DNA from: a virus
Reading direction: 5' to 3' (one strand)
IMG/VR virus record: IMGVR_UViG_3300036832_001498
Coordinates: 1-64,000 of that record
DNA: 64,000 nucleotides
Positions 55,294 to 63,258 of the stretch are shown one piece after another. The notes below the pieces were generated by a model. That model was not told where the DNA came from and ran no database searches. It worked only from the letters and a program-made list of their open reading frames with translations. Numbering within the stretch: the first letter of the stretch is position 1; every line of letters begins with the position of its first letter. Position numbers and translations under genes: made by a program.

Positions 55294-55343
55294 AGTCACC
55301 CAGTTTTGGGTGACTGAGAGTTGGTCACCCAAACTTGGGTGAC
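55294..55343. promoter_or_regulatory. Two tandem palindromic operators (GTCACCCA...TGGGTGAC)
   Basis: First palindrome 55294-55315: 9-bp arms AGTCACCCA / TGGGTGACT with a 4-nt centre. Second 55324-55343: GTCACCCAAACTTGGGTGAC. Centres are 29 bp apart. They lie in the 197-bp gap before the leftward operon; the rest of the gap (55344-55467) shows no ORF or clear motif. Repressor operators are the best explanation; no U-tract supports a terminator. Confidence 0.7.
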
Positions 55344-55467
55344 TCCTCAATTTTACCACCGCGGTTTCCGCAGACATGCGTTTTAGCCAGTGTTCATGCG
55401 GGTTTCAGCCATGTCGGCATTGCAAGCAAAGGAAATAAAAAATTTTCCAAGGGGGCTTGACAGCGGT

Positions 55468-55752
55468 TCACGCGTTGCCGCTCCCGGTCTGGCTCATGAA
55501 GCTTTGGCTCTCGGTCTGAACGAATTCCTCCAGCTCGCGGGTCAGGACTTGGAGGCTTTCGTAGTAGGCCTTGACCTCGCCCGTTTCGCCTTTGCGCGGC
55601 AGCTTGGCGTTGGTCAGATCAAACGCCGACAGTGCACCGGCATAGAAGATCAGGCGGGCATTGTGCGTGCTCGCCTGATCAAGACTGCCCTGCGCTTTCA
55701 GCACCTTCTCCAAGAAGTTTGCCCACTTCTGTTCAATCTGGCTTTCGCTCAT
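55468..55752 (-). CDS. Helical hypothetical protein
   Basis: 94 residues, GGGAGCACGG before the ATG. Helical (QIEQKWANFLEKVLKAQGSL, then YYESLQVLTRELEEFVQTES). Similar in style to small phage proteins that carry an LIFYAGA-like segment; function unknown. Confidence 0.58.
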   Translation of the reverse strand: MSESQIEQKWANFLEKVLKAQGSLDQASTHNARLIFYAGALSAFDLTNAKLPRKGETGEVKAYYESLQVLTRELEEFVQTESQSFMSQTGSGNA

Positions 55753-56150
55753 TTTCCGTGCTCCCGTGTGATCGTTCCAACTTTGAAACCGGTCGGGGGC
55801 TGCGGCTGCGCCAGAGCTGCTGGCGTGGTCGCGGTCGCTTCGTTGGATGCTATCGAAAGCCCGGGGCAGTTGGCGTTGCCATAAGCTTTCGCGGTGTAGT
55901 AGTACGTGGTCGAGGCTTGCACGGTCGCATCGGTGTAACTGCAGGCCGATGTCGCGGTGGGGTTGAGCGAGGTCGTGGACTCTCCTCCCGGCGTGGTCCC
56001 CCGATAAAACATGTAGCCTGCGACGCAGGTGGAATTCGATGCCGTACAGGTGAGCAGAATCGTGTGTGCGCTCAGCGCCCTCGCTCCCACCTCTTGCGCC
56101 ATCAGGCTCGAAGAAAAAAAGACGAGGACGGCGATGAGAGCTTTTCTCAT
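55749..56150 (-). CDS. Secreted fibronectin-III protein (single domain)
   Basis: 133 residues from ATG 56150 (GGAGGAACCC upstream). Signal peptide MRKALIAVLVFFSSSLMAQ. One FN3 domain (about 22-110: HTILLTCTASNSTCVAGYMF... YRGTTPGGES... TYYYTAKAYGN). Paralogue of the next gene. Exported, possibly surface adhesion. Confidence 0.72.
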   Translation of the reverse strand: MRKALIAVLVFFSSSLMAQEVGARALSAHTILLTCTASNSTCVAGYMFYRGTTPGGESTTSLNPTATSACSYTDATVQASTTYYYTAKAYGNANCPGLSIASNEATATTPAALAQPQPPTGFKVGTITREHGK

Positions 56151-56803
56151 GGGTTCCTCCTCCGCGTCTGCACTGCCGAGACGATGTTGCTGGGTGGGCT
56201 GTAGGCGTAGCTCAATCCGCTCTTGATGTTGTAGCTCTTCACCTCGTAATAGCACGTGTGGGAGCAAGTGGTGTCGGCGTAGTTCTGAGTGTTGGCGGGC
56301 ACGATCCGCAGGATCGCCGGGCCCGGCAGCGTGGGCTGCGTGCCGCGATAGATGGCGTAGGCGATCACCGTGTAGCTCAGCTGGGTGGGAGGCGCAACCC
56401 AGTGCAGGGGCACGTTGTGAGCGGTGATCGTGCCCACCGTCAGGCCGGTCGGCGGCAGGGGCTGCGGATCTACCTGGGTAGTGCCGCTGGCCTCATTCGA
56501 AGCAGCCGACAGGCTGGGTGAGCAGGTATTGCAGAAAGCTTTGCTCACATAGAAGTAGGTCGTCGACGCCGCCGCCGTGGTGTCGGTGTAAGCGCATGCC
56601 GTCATCGGCGCAGCGTTGAGCGGAGTGGAGCTTTCGGCACCCGACGCCGTGCCCCGATAAAAGTTGTAGCCGGTCACCCCGGTGCTGGGCGAAGCGGTGC
56701 AGCTGAGCGCGATGGAGTGTGCGCCTTTGACGTTGGTTTCGAGGGGCGCTTGCTGCGCCGCCAGAGATGCGGCGAGCAGTGCGAAAACGAGAAGTAGTTT
56801 CAT
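56147..56803 (-). CDS. Secreted tandem fibronectin-III protein
   Basis: 218 residues. Signal peptide MKLLLVFALLAASLAAQQAP, then two FN3 domains (about 22-108 and 115-210), the first 50-60 percent like the neighbour's by eye (GYNFYRGTASGAESSTPLNA). Cys pairs suggest disulfides outside the cytoplasm. Typical of acidobacterial secreted proteins; in a phage it may alter the lysogen surface. Confidence 0.75.
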   Translation of the reverse strand: MKLLLVFALLAASLAAQQAPLETNVKGAHSIALSCTASPSTGVTGYNFYRGTASGAESSTPLNAAPMTACAYTDTTAAASTTYFYVSKAFCNTCSPSLSAASNEASGTTQVDPQPLPPTGLTVGTITAHNVPLHWVAPPTQLSYTVIAYAIYRGTQPTLPGPAILRIVPANTQNYADTTCSHTCYYEVKSYNIKSGLSYAYSPPSNIVSAVQTRRRNP

Positions 56804-56815
56804 TGGGTGCTCCTT

Positions 56816-57226
56816 TCAGTTAATTCGAACCCCTCCTCGCAGTTCGTGGCTCTCGCCTGCCTTCTTGATCAGCAGATGCGCCAGATCGAGCGCCTGCTCG
56901 GCAGAGAAAACAATGTGCCCGCACCCTTCCTGGTCGGGCTTCAGATCGGGATGGTTGATGACCACCTCGTGTTGCGCGGTCAGCCCCACTTCCAAAAACC
57001 CGGCGGCGATCTCGTGCGATCCTCCTTCCCCGGGCTGCGGCTTTTTGAAATAGGTCACGCATAGCGCGTGCTGGTTCGAGATGCCGTTGATCTGGGGTTC
57101 AATCTCGCAGCAGGAACACTCGATGGCAAGGTCGACGCGCCCGGCACTCTCGTAGCGATAAACAGTGAGCGCATTCTCCTTGCAACGCGGACACTTTCCA
57201 AGGGCGTAGAAGCCGCGAAATTTCAT
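56816..57226 (-). CDS. Zinc-ribbon hypothetical protein
   Basis: 136 residues. CPRCKENAL near 12-20 and CSCCEIEP near 38-45 form a zinc ribbon; C-terminal FSAEQALDLAHLLIKKAGES is helical. Ordinary early-operon small protein of unknown function. Confidence 0.58.
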   Translation of the reverse strand: MKFRGFYALGKCPRCKENALTVYRYESAGRVDLAIECSCCEIEPQINGISNQHALCVTYFKKPQPGEGGSHEIAAGFLEVGLTAQHEVVINHPDLKPDQEGCGHIVFSAEQALDLAHLLIKKAGESHELRGGVRIN

Positions 57227-57227
57227 G

Positions 57228-57449
57228 TCAGTTCGCTCCGAACTTCTCGATGAATTCGCGCATCACCTTGATCATGTCCTCGCGCTCCGCGCTGCTCATG
57301 TAGAACATTTCATCGTTCTTGTAGCCAAACATCATCAGGGTGAAGCCGTAGCCGGGCGGCATGGTTTCCTTGAGCAGTCGCCCGAGGTTCTTGAGTGTTT
57401 TCTCCGCTTCCGGATTGCGCACTTCGTACTTGAAGGGATCATGCGGCAT
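57228..57449 (-). CDS. Small alpha/beta phage protein
   Basis: 73 residues. AEKTLKNLGRLLKETMPPGY, then FTLMMFGYKNDEMFYMSSAE and a C-terminal helix; this GYGFxLMMF..G..MFYMSSA pattern occurs in phage proteins of several hosts. Function unknown. Confidence 0.62.
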   Translation of the reverse strand: MPHDPFKYEVRNPEAEKTLKNLGRLLKETMPPGYGFTLMMFGYKNDEMFYMSSAEREDMIKVMREFIEKFGAN

Positions 57450-57861
57450 CGGGCTTCTCCTTCTTCAGCTCCTCGATGGGCTTGGACACCCCGAAGACGC
57501 AGCCGCACACCGCGCAGAAGGTGATCCACAGCGGCGACGTGTCGCTGCGCCACACCCCCAGCTGCTCGATGGTCGACTTGCATTCGTAGCAGTGGGGCTG
57601 GATCTTCTCGGTAATGGGAGCGCGTTCGTCCTGCACGTTGTCGATGCCGATCAGCTTCGAGATCTGCCGCGCATCCGCCACCGGCGTGTCGGAATAGCTG
57701 ATCACCACCTGCAGCTTGGCGGGCAACCCGTGCTTCCACGGGCCCGCGTTGAGGTCGATGGTGATGGGCTGGTTGAGTTTGGTGAGGCGGTTGATGTTGC
57801 CCGGCTCCAGAATGCAGAGCATGACCTTGCCGTTCGGTCCATCGCCATAGAGCTTGTTCAT
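57439..57861 (-). CDS. Hypothetical protein with zinc knuckles
   Basis: 140 residues. Beta-rich first half (GKVMLCILEPGNINRLTKLN), then HCYECKSTIEQ and FCAVCGCVF as a two-part zinc site near 90-125. Overlaps neighbours by ATGA and 11 nt. Confidence 0.56.
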   Translation of the reverse strand: MNKLYGDGPNGKVMLCILEPGNINRLTKLNQPITIDLNAGPWKHGLPAKLQVVISYSDTPVADARQISKLIGIDNVQDERAPITEKIQPHCYECKSTIEQLGVWRSDTSPLWITFCAVCGCVFGVSKPIEELKKEKPDAA

Positions 57862-58292
57862 TGGCCTGATATTCCTTTCAGGAACCTCAGCAGACTGGCC
57901 TTCTCGTCGTCTTTGGGAGCGATCACGAACTGCCAGTCCTTGCGCACGCCCACCTTGCCATCGATGCCCCAGCAGCCGAACAGCTCCTGCCCGCTCGCCC
58001 AGAACATCTGCATCAGGATCTCGTTCTTGTCGTTGGCCTGATCCACCTTGGCCTCGAAGGGAGCGTGCTCTTCGCTCTTGGAAGAGAACTCGATCTCCAG
58101 CGCCGCCTGCTTCATTTCGCGGTGGTGGTAACGGGCCAGCGAGTACAGCTTGCGCATGTAGTCGGAGCAGGTGCCGACCACTTTCTCGTTCTTGGCCACC
58201 GGCTCCGAAGGCGGAAACATTTCGCCATCGAAGCTCTCGATCTCTTCCATCAGTTTGTACACCCAGTTGGTCTGCTTCACGTTCTCCGTCAT
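57858..58292 (-). CDS. Helical hypothetical protein
   Basis: 144 residues from ATG 58292, AAGGAGCGGCAC upstream. Helical (NWVYKLMEEIESFDGE..., DYMRKLYSLARYHHREMKQA) with a conserved-looking FWASGQELFGCWG. No family recognised. Confidence 0.56.
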   Translation of the reverse strand: MTENVKQTNWVYKLMEEIESFDGEMFPPSEPVAKNEKVVGTCSDYMRKLYSLARYHHREMKQAALEIEFSSKSEEHAPFEAKVDQANDKNEILMQMFWASGQELFGCWGIDGKVGVRKDWQFVIAPKDDEKASLLRFLKGISGQ

Positions 58293-58690
58293 TGTGCCGC
58301 TCCTTTCAAATTCTTGGACTCGCTGATCGACTCCGTAATGAGGCTGCGGATGTCTTTGTGGATGGAGGCGGCGAGGCAAACAGCGGAGCTATCGCCGCCC
58401 TGGCCGTGAAGTACGTGGCCTCCATCATTTTCCGCCTCCACGAGAAATGGGGGATCACCGGCTTCGCTGTGGGTGACCTTGCCGGTCGCGATGGCACACA
58501 GCGGGCAAGCGGCGGCGGCCATCGACTCCAGCGCATTCACCAGCATCGGGGCTTTATCGCGGGAGAAGCGCTGCACCTCCAGGTAGCGGCGGCGCAGGCG
58601 GAAGCCGTTCACGAAATTCACCACCAGCAGAATGCCGATGGTGACATCGAAAAACAAACGCCAGTAGATTTCCGCCTTCGCCCAGTTCAT
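58289..58690 (-). CDS. Single-pass membrane protein
   Basis: 133 residues from ATG 58690. N-terminal transmembrane helix (LFFDVTIGILLVVNFVNGF, about 11-29) followed by basic residues, so a cytoplasmic C-terminal part with CPLC near 62-65. Downstream of the beta-helix lipoprotein (ATGA overlap). Confidence 0.58.
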   Translation of the reverse strand: MNWAKAEIYWRLFFDVTIGILLVVNFVNGFRLRRRYLEVQRFSRDKAPMLVNALESMAAAACPLCAIATGKVTHSEAGDPPFLVEAENDGGHVLHGQGGDSSAVCLAASIHKDIRSLITESISESKNLKGAAQ

Positions 58691-60798
58691 TTTTTCCTGC
58701 TCGCTTGCGTGACCGTGGAGCGCACGCCTTGGGTGTAGAGGTTGACGGCATCGACGTCGGCCCCGGGATCTTTGCCATCGAGCGCCTTGCCCCGGAACGG
58801 ACTGGTGGGTGCGAGGTGATAGTCGCCGCCGTCGCCATTGTTGTAATTCACGAAGCCCACGGTTGACCAGTCGGTGACCGTGAAATTTCCCGGAGGCCAC
58901 GAAGTCGAAGGCAGGCTCACGCCGTGATAGCCGACCAGCAGATTTCCCGACATCAGACTGTCGCCGATCCAGCAGTTCGCAAATTTCGAAATAGGGCGCA
59001 GATCGCCTTTGATGTTGGAGCAGTTCTGGGTTGAATCCCCGCCCGTGGGATAGGCACCATTCTCGCCTGCAGCGGCGATCCAGTTGGTGAGTTTGATGTT
59101 GGACATCTGCGGAGTCTTGGTCGGATTTCCCGGCGGAGGTCCGTTCATCTGCAGCAGGGAGTGTTGCTGGTAGCGCCCGGTGCCCAGAAACTGATTGGCG
59201 ATCAGGGTGAAATGGTCGAGCAGGATGTCGTGAAAAATTTCGTTGTGAGGCGGATTGGTGGTCGAGTAATAGTTCGAGAATCCGTTGAGGCTGCCGCCTT
59301 GGCAGGCATAGCAGGTCAGATATTGCATCCCGTCGAAGATCAGGTCGTGCATGCTGATGCGCCCGCCACCGGAAGACCACAGACCGGAATCGTTAGGCGA
59401 ATTGAACAGGTTCAGACCAACGCCGGAGTGCACCATGAGGTTGTAGCGCATGGTGAGATCAGTGATCGAGCACAGCGGACACTGATTGGGCGGAACTCCA
59501 TCCTGATTTTTTGGACCGATCACCAGCCCGAAGCCGACTTGGCTGAATCCGCCCCAGTTGTTTTCGAGCACGTTGCCTTCGAACAAAATCCTGCAGCCCG
59601 TCTTCAGTTCGAAAAGATTTTTGACCACGTAGGTCGGTTTGACGTAGCCCGGGTCACTGGGGTTCCAGGTGGCGGGCTTGTACATGTGGTTGCGGCGGAT
59701 CTCGATGTCGTAGGGACAGCCATCGCCGACGCTTCCGCCGAAGAGAATGGTCTCGGCGGCCCCTTCCAGAAAATTGTTCTTGATCGCCCACACTCCGGCC
59801 TGCGCGGTGTTAGCCCCAGCTCCGCCCGCAATGGCCTGCGCGTCGACGCATGCGCCCGTCACAGCAATGCAGTGAAATTCGCTGAACCAGGAATCGACCA
59901 CGCCCACGTAGCTGGTGGCGTTGTGCAGCTGGATGCCGCGCCGCGATTCTTGGCCCGGGTTGCCGTGCATAAAAACTCTGTCAAATACGACATGGTTGGT
60001 GTCGGTGAGCTGCGCGAAATTCACCGTGGGCACGGTGCTGCCCTTCGCGACCTCCATCCCGATGAAGCGGATGTGGTCGCCGACGTTCATGGCACTGCTG
60101 CCGAAAACATTCACGCGAAACATTTCCGGCGCATCGGCAGGTGTGACCCGCGTGCCTTCCGGCGGCAAGGCCGTGCTGGTGGAGCGAATGGTGATCCAGT
60201 GCCCGTCGTCGCAGTTCTTGGGCGCGAAGTTGAGCGCCTTGACGGTGCCCCACACACTGCCTTTGGGGACGTAGATGGTCTGCCCGCACTGCGCCCCGTC
60301 ATAGGCGGCCTGCAGGTTTTGGAGATTGCCTGCGCCCACGCTGATGCCGCCACCGGGTGAGGGAGTCGAGGCCAGCGCTGTGTTGAAGCAGCGGATGGGC
60401 AGGTTTGCCGGGCCATCCGTTTTCGCGCCCAGCCACACATTGCCGGGTCCGCAGTATTCGTTGCCTGCTGCCGCAGCTGCCGTGACCTTGACAATGATGT
60501 CGGCATTGGCGCTGTGTCCTTGCCCGTCCGAGGCTGCGACTGCGGCATCGAATTCGCCCGCCTGCGCGTAGGTGTGCTGCTGCACTGCGCCGGGAACTGT
60601 GTTGTGCGTGCCATCGCCAAAATCCCACGCGTAGGCGACGCAGCCGGTGCAGGTCGCGGTCAGCGTCACGGCCAGAGGCGCAGCCCCGGTCTGCGGCACC
60701 ACGGCCAGGGAGATGGCGGAGGTAGAGCGGCGGCAGGCGGGAGCGAAGGTGAGCAGCGAAGCCATGAGAGCGAGGGCGAAGATCCTGAGCGTGGGCAT
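58687..60798 (-). CDS. Secreted PKD/right-handed beta-helix protein (possible lipoprotein)
   Basis: 703 residues, AAGGAG before the ATG. Signal peptide to FAPAC (C22; lipobox-like). PKD domain about 27-108 (AYAWDFGDGTHN, QHTYAQAGEFDAAVAASDGQ). About 125-690 show the repeated short strands of a right-handed beta-helix (IRFIGMEVAKGST, VVFDRVFMHGN, IEIRRNHMYK, ILFEGNVLENN), as in pectate-lyase or surface-polysaccharide enzymes. No catalytic triad is evident. It would act outside the lysogen. Confidence 0.75.
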   Translation of the reverse strand: MPTLRIFALALMASLLTFAPACRRSTSAISLAVVPQTGAAPLAVTLTATCTGCVAYAWDFGDGTHNTVPGAVQQHTYAQAGEFDAAVAASDGQGHSANADIIVKVTAAAAAGNEYCGPGNVWLGAKTDGPANLPIRCFNTALASTPSPGGGISVGAGNLQNLQAAYDGAQCGQTIYVPKGSVWGTVKALNFAPKNCDDGHWITIRSTSTALPPEGTRVTPADAPEMFRVNVFGSSAMNVGDHIRFIGMEVAKGSTVPTVNFAQLTDTNHVVFDRVFMHGNPGQESRRGIQLHNATSYVGVVDSWFSEFHCIAVTGACVDAQAIAGGAGANTAQAGVWAIKNNFLEGAAETILFGGSVGDGCPYDIEIRRNHMYKPATWNPSDPGYVKPTYVVKNLFELKTGCRILFEGNVLENNWGGFSQVGFGLVIGPKNQDGVPPNQCPLCSITDLTMRYNLMVHSGVGLNLFNSPNDSGLWSSGGGRISMHDLIFDGMQYLTCYACQGGSLNGFSNYYSTTNPPHNEIFHDILLDHFTLIANQFLGTGRYQQHSLLQMNGPPPGNPTKTPQMSNIKLTNWIAAAGENGAYPTGGDSTQNCSNIKGDLRPISKFANCWIGDSLMSGNLLVGYHGVSLPSTSWPPGNFTVTDWSTVGFVNYNNGDGGDYHLAPTSPFRGKALDGKDPGADVDAVNLYTQGVRSTVTQASRKK

Positions 60799-60860
60799 GA
60801 GTTCTCCTTCTTCAGAAAGACGGGAGCGCTCCTGCGAAACTCTCCACGGTTGCAGATTGA

Positions 60861-60890
60861 AAAAATGGGGAGAGCTAGCCGACTCTCCCC
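60861..60890 (-). terminator. Rho-independent terminator (minus strand)
   Basis: 8-bp stem GGGGAGAG/CTCTCCCC (60867-60874 / 60883-60890); on the minus strand it is followed by ATTTTTTC. It ends the transcript from 61.4 kb before the beta-helix gene. Confidence 0.82.
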
Positions 60891-60896
60891 CACTTC

Positions 60897-61427
60897 CTAG
60901 GCGAATGTTTCATCCCAACATTCGAAGTAGTACTCCTCGCTGCCCAGCTTGGCAATGAGGAATGGGTCATAGCTGGCCGAGCGTGATTCCAGTGTGTCAG
61001 TCTGGAAAATCACGCCGGGAACTTCGTGCGCGATCTGCATCGCCTTGCGTTGCACGTAGGCCGGAACCAGGCTCGCGGGTGCGAAGGCAAAGATGTCGCG
61101 ATGCCAGCCGTAGGCGAAGCACAGCGGGCTGCGAAAATCCCGGCAGCGGAACAGGTAGCAATCGTCATCTTTCCAGCGCGGGCCCAAATCGTTGCGTACG
61201 TCGTCGCCGTAGTTGTCAGCGCCGCCGATGTCGGTCGACCAGCCGCAGTCGGCCAGCCTCTGGCTTTCGGACGCGACTAGCTGGTCGCGTTTGGCTTGCT
61301 TGTAGTCGCGCACGGTGACCGCGTTGAAAGGTTCGATGTCGAGTTTGATGAGAGCGGCGGCGAGCGGTTGAGCGGGTGTGGTGGGTTCGAGTTTCTGACG
61401 GGTGAGCAGTTCAAGCAATGTGGTCAT
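60897..61427 (-). CDS. Hypothetical protein
   Basis: 176 residues, AAGGAGGA before the ATG. Helical first third, then beta-rich with DDDCYLFRCRDFRSPLCFAY and DTLESRSASYDPFLIAKLGS. No recognised family. Last gene before a strong terminator. Confidence 0.58.
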   Translation of the reverse strand: MTTLLELLTRQKLEPTTPAQPLAAALIKLDIEPFNAVTVRDYKQAKRDQLVASESQRLADCGWSTDIGGADNYGDDVRNDLGPRWKDDDCYLFRCRDFRSPLCFAYGWHRDIFAFAPASLVPAYVQRKAMQIAHEVPGVIFQTDTLESRSASYDPFLIAKLGSEEYYFECWDETFA

Positions 61428-61479
61428 GTTCCTCCTTGGTGACGAAGCGGCGGAACTTTTTCCGGAACTTGGGAATCAC
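61411..61479 (-). CDS. 22-residue basic peptide ORF
   Basis: GTG 61479 overlaps the stop of the previous gene and has GGAGG 7 nt upstream. It encodes MIPKFRKKFRRFVTKEEHDH plus IA, strongly basic. The codons for KEE hold the AAGGAGGA Shine-Dalgarno of the next gene, so it may only pass ribosomes on. Translation is plausible, function unknown. Confidence 0.42.
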   Translation of the reverse strand: MIPKFRKKFRRFVTKEEHDHIA

Positions 61480-61676
61480 GGCTCGACCTCCAGCTGATAT
61501 TCCTCGCAGTACTCGCGGCCTTTGGCGGTGAGCTTCCACTCGGTGATGTCGGAGGAGCGCAGATAGCCGGAGCGGATGAGCACGCGAAACATGCGATAGT
61601 CGCTGGCATCCACAGTCCGGGAGTGGAAGACGGCGAAGAGAACTCTTTCTTGCGGAGGCGAGAGGCGGTGGGTCAA
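61476..61676 (-). CDS. Small winged-helix protein
   Basis: 66 residues if started at TTG 61676 (AGAGGTG 8 nt upstream). RLSPPQERVLFAVFHSRTVD and the following FRVLIRSGYLRSSDITEWKL, LTAKGREYCEEY are a winged-helix pattern. It lies directly downstream of the regulated promoter at 61.7 kb. Longer in-frame versions would cross the promoter and upstream gene. Confidence 0.55.
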   Translation of the reverse strand: MTHRLSPPQERVLFAVFHSRTVDASDYRMFRVLIRSGYLRSSDITEWKLTAKGREYCEEYQLEVEP

Positions 61677-61694
61677 GGGGAGAACACCTCTGTT

Positions 61695-61759
61695 CTGCTG
61701 GCGAACCAAAGTGAAAGTGATTCGCCAGCAGTATGCAGAGGGAAACCTCAGGCTGTCAA
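61695..61759 (-). promoter_or_regulatory. Promoter with overlapping 11-bp inverted-repeat operator
   Basis: Minus strand: TTGACA (61759-61754), 18-bp spacer, CATACT (61735-61730). CTGCTGGCGAA (61695-61705) and TTCGCCAGCAG (61721-61731) form a perfect 11-bp inverted repeat with a 15-bp spacer starting within the -10 and covering the transcription start. Ideal geometry for repression. Confidence 0.6.
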
Positions 61760-61902
61760 GAGCGCTTGCGTTTTTTTCTTGGCCTGCCACCCAGCCGACC
61801 ATTCTGCGCGGCGGTCTTGGCCTTGAGTTCGGAGCGGATCGAGCCCAGCATGCCAGCCAGCTGCTTGCGGGTGAGGGTGCCACCACAGTGAGGACACATC
61901 AT
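61756..61902 (-). CDS. 48-residue zinc/basic protein (hidden small gene)
   Basis: ATG 61902 with AAAGGTGG upstream. MMCPHCGGTLTRKQLAGMLG carries a single zinc knuckle, and the C-terminus (GGRPRKKRKRS) is highly basic. In the same region the neighbouring frame is only a read-through of the winged-helix ORF. Likely a small DNA- or RNA-binding protein. Confidence 0.6.
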   Translation of the reverse strand: MMCPHCGGTLTRKQLAGMLGSIRSELKAKTAAQNGRLGGRPRKKRKRS

Positions 61903-62168
61903 GCCCGGCCACCTTTCTTGCGCTTAGACGGCAGCACAGCGCGGCCCGAGGCCTTCTTGCGCGACTGTGGGATCTCGATCTCGACGATCTCGTCCAGCAG
62001 TTGTTGATCGATAGCGGCGTCGCCGCTGGTGCACCAGCAGGTGATCAGCTCCGCCAGCGCTTCCCTATTGCCCCGGAATTCGTTGCCCTGGAAGCTGACG
62101 CCGCGCTGACGGCACCAACGGTTGAAGTCTTCGCCCTGGTCCGCCAGGTCGATGTAGAGTTTGTGCAT
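61899..62168 (-). CDS. Hypothetical protein
   Basis: 89 residues from ATG 62168. KLYIDLADQGEDFNRWCRQR, VSFQGNEFRGNREALAELIT and a basic tail. TAATG overlap with the upstream gene and ATGA with the downstream one. Family not recognised. Confidence 0.56.
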   Translation of the reverse strand: MHKLYIDLADQGEDFNRWCRQRGVSFQGNEFRGNREALAELITCWCTSGDAAIDQQLLDEIVEIEIPQSRKKASGRAVLPSKRKKGGRA

Positions 62169-62440
62169 TAGCGTGCTCCTCGGATGAAATGGTTGAAATT
62201 GCTGCGGGCCCACTGGTAGCCGCAGTTCAACCCGCAGAACAGGTTGTCGCCGTAGCCGCCATAGGTGCCCTTGAAGATCTTGTGCTCGCGTTTGAATTGT
62301 GCGCTGCGCTGGTGCGAGTCCTCACCGCAGAAAATGGGGCGCGGAACGTCGTAGCCGTAGTTGGGACGGAGTTCCTTGTTGCAGAACAGGCAGCGCGGTC
62401 GCAGGCCGACAGCGCGAGGTTTGAGTTTGGCTTCAGGCAT
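62168..62440 (-). CDS. Zinc-binding small protein
   Basis: 90 residues. CLFCNKELRPNYGYD near 17-31, FCGEDSHQRSAQF and FCGLNCGYQWARS near 68-80 give several Cys/His pairs, like phage and HNH-associated zinc proteins, but no HNH catalytic pair is clear. Function unknown. Confidence 0.58.
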   Translation of the reverse strand: MPEAKLKPRAVGLRPRCLFCNKELRPNYGYDVPRPIFCGEDSHQRSAQFKREHKIFKGTYGGYGDNLFCGLNCGYQWARSNFNHFIRGAR

Positions 62441-62603
62441 GGCGCATCTTCCTTTCCAGTTTTCGGAGCAGCTGGCGGATCTCGATCTCCAGCGCGTTCA
62501 CCTCGGCCTGCTGCTCACGGTTGCGCTCGCCGCAGCAGGTGCAGGCGAGCGAGTAGCACTCATGATGCTCGCCTGCAGCGCAGAAGTAACACTGGCCGGT
62601 CAT
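62433..62603 (-). CDS. Small Cys-rich coiled-coil protein
   Basis: 56 residues from ATG 62603 (ATGA overlap). CYFCAAGEHHECYSLACTCC is a compact zinc cluster, followed by a helix (VNALEIEIRQLLRKLERKMR). Confidence 0.58.
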   Translation of the reverse strand: MTGQCYFCAAGEHHECYSLACTCCGERNREQQAEVNALEIEIRQLLRKLERKMRHA

Positions 62604-63220
62604 GCCTGCGCCCCCTTGGCCAGCTGCTCGGCGATCTGCTCGCACTCCTGGACTTCACGCTCCGAGATCCGGTCCCAGTCGACACTGCAGGAGGATTCAG
62701 AGTCGGGCACTTCCTGTCCGATGGGGCCGATCATGGGGCACATTTCGAGCGTGCCTTCAAACAGGCGGTAGTAGCGGGTGACCGCCGCCGGAGAGCCATC
62801 AGGGAAGCCCTGCAGCCAGCAGGCCTGCCAGGCTGTGGTCAGGTTGCCGTAGCGATGCGCGGACTTGCCTACCCCAGGCCCCTTGACCTCCGCAATGCCG
62901 TGCCTGCGCTTCAACACTTCCACGCGCTTGTCGAGAGACGGCGCGAGGTCAGGCCGCCACTGGTGAATAGCTTCCAGAATCGCTTCCGGCGTGTCCGCCT
63001 CTTGGTTGCTGGCGGCGCAGTACGTACCCGCTTCGCGGGAGATGCGATCCGCGTCCTTCAGGGTGATGGCATCGCGCAAGATTTCCAGTTGCCGCTCCAA
63101 AGGCAGTTCGGAAACCCGGCTGTCACCGTCCGCGCTGTGGCGGTGGGCGTAGGCCAGGCAGGCTTCGTTGAAGTACACGCCGTCGTTGGCGTTAGGATCT
63201 TGCTTCTTTTTGTCAGTCAT
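62600..63220 (-). CDS. Hypothetical protein
   Basis: 206 residues, AAAAAAGGAGCACAGC upstream of the ATG. Helical, with LPLERQLEILRDAITLKDAD and RRHGIAEVKGPGVGKSAHRY (not a Walker motif: GPGVGKS lacks the GxxxxGK[ST] spacing with a following hydrophobic helix). No family recognised. Upstream lies a half-copy (GGTGACT, about 63252) of the 55.3-kb operator. Confidence 0.55.
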   Translation of the reverse strand: MTDKKKQDPNANDGVYFNEACLAYAHRHSADGDSRVSELPLERQLEILRDAITLKDADRISREAGTYCAASNQEADTPEAILEAIHQWRPDLAPSLDKRVEVLKRRHGIAEVKGPGVGKSAHRYGNLTTAWQACWLQGFPDGSPAAVTRYYRLFEGTLEMCPMIGPIGQEVPDSESSCSVDWDRISEREVQECEQIAEQLAKGAQA

Positions 63221-63258
63221 GCTGTGCTCCTTTTTTGTATGTACAAAGTTGTGGTGAC

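Noticed and set aside
59161-60360. 399-codon plus-strand ORF opposite the beta-helix protein
   Set aside because: The minus frame has a signal peptide, PKD and beta-helix pattern; the plus frame has none.
62836-62900. GPGVGKS as a Walker A motif in the 62600-63220 protein
   Set aside because: Surrounding sequence lacks the preceding beta strand and following helix of a P-loop, and no Walker B is present.
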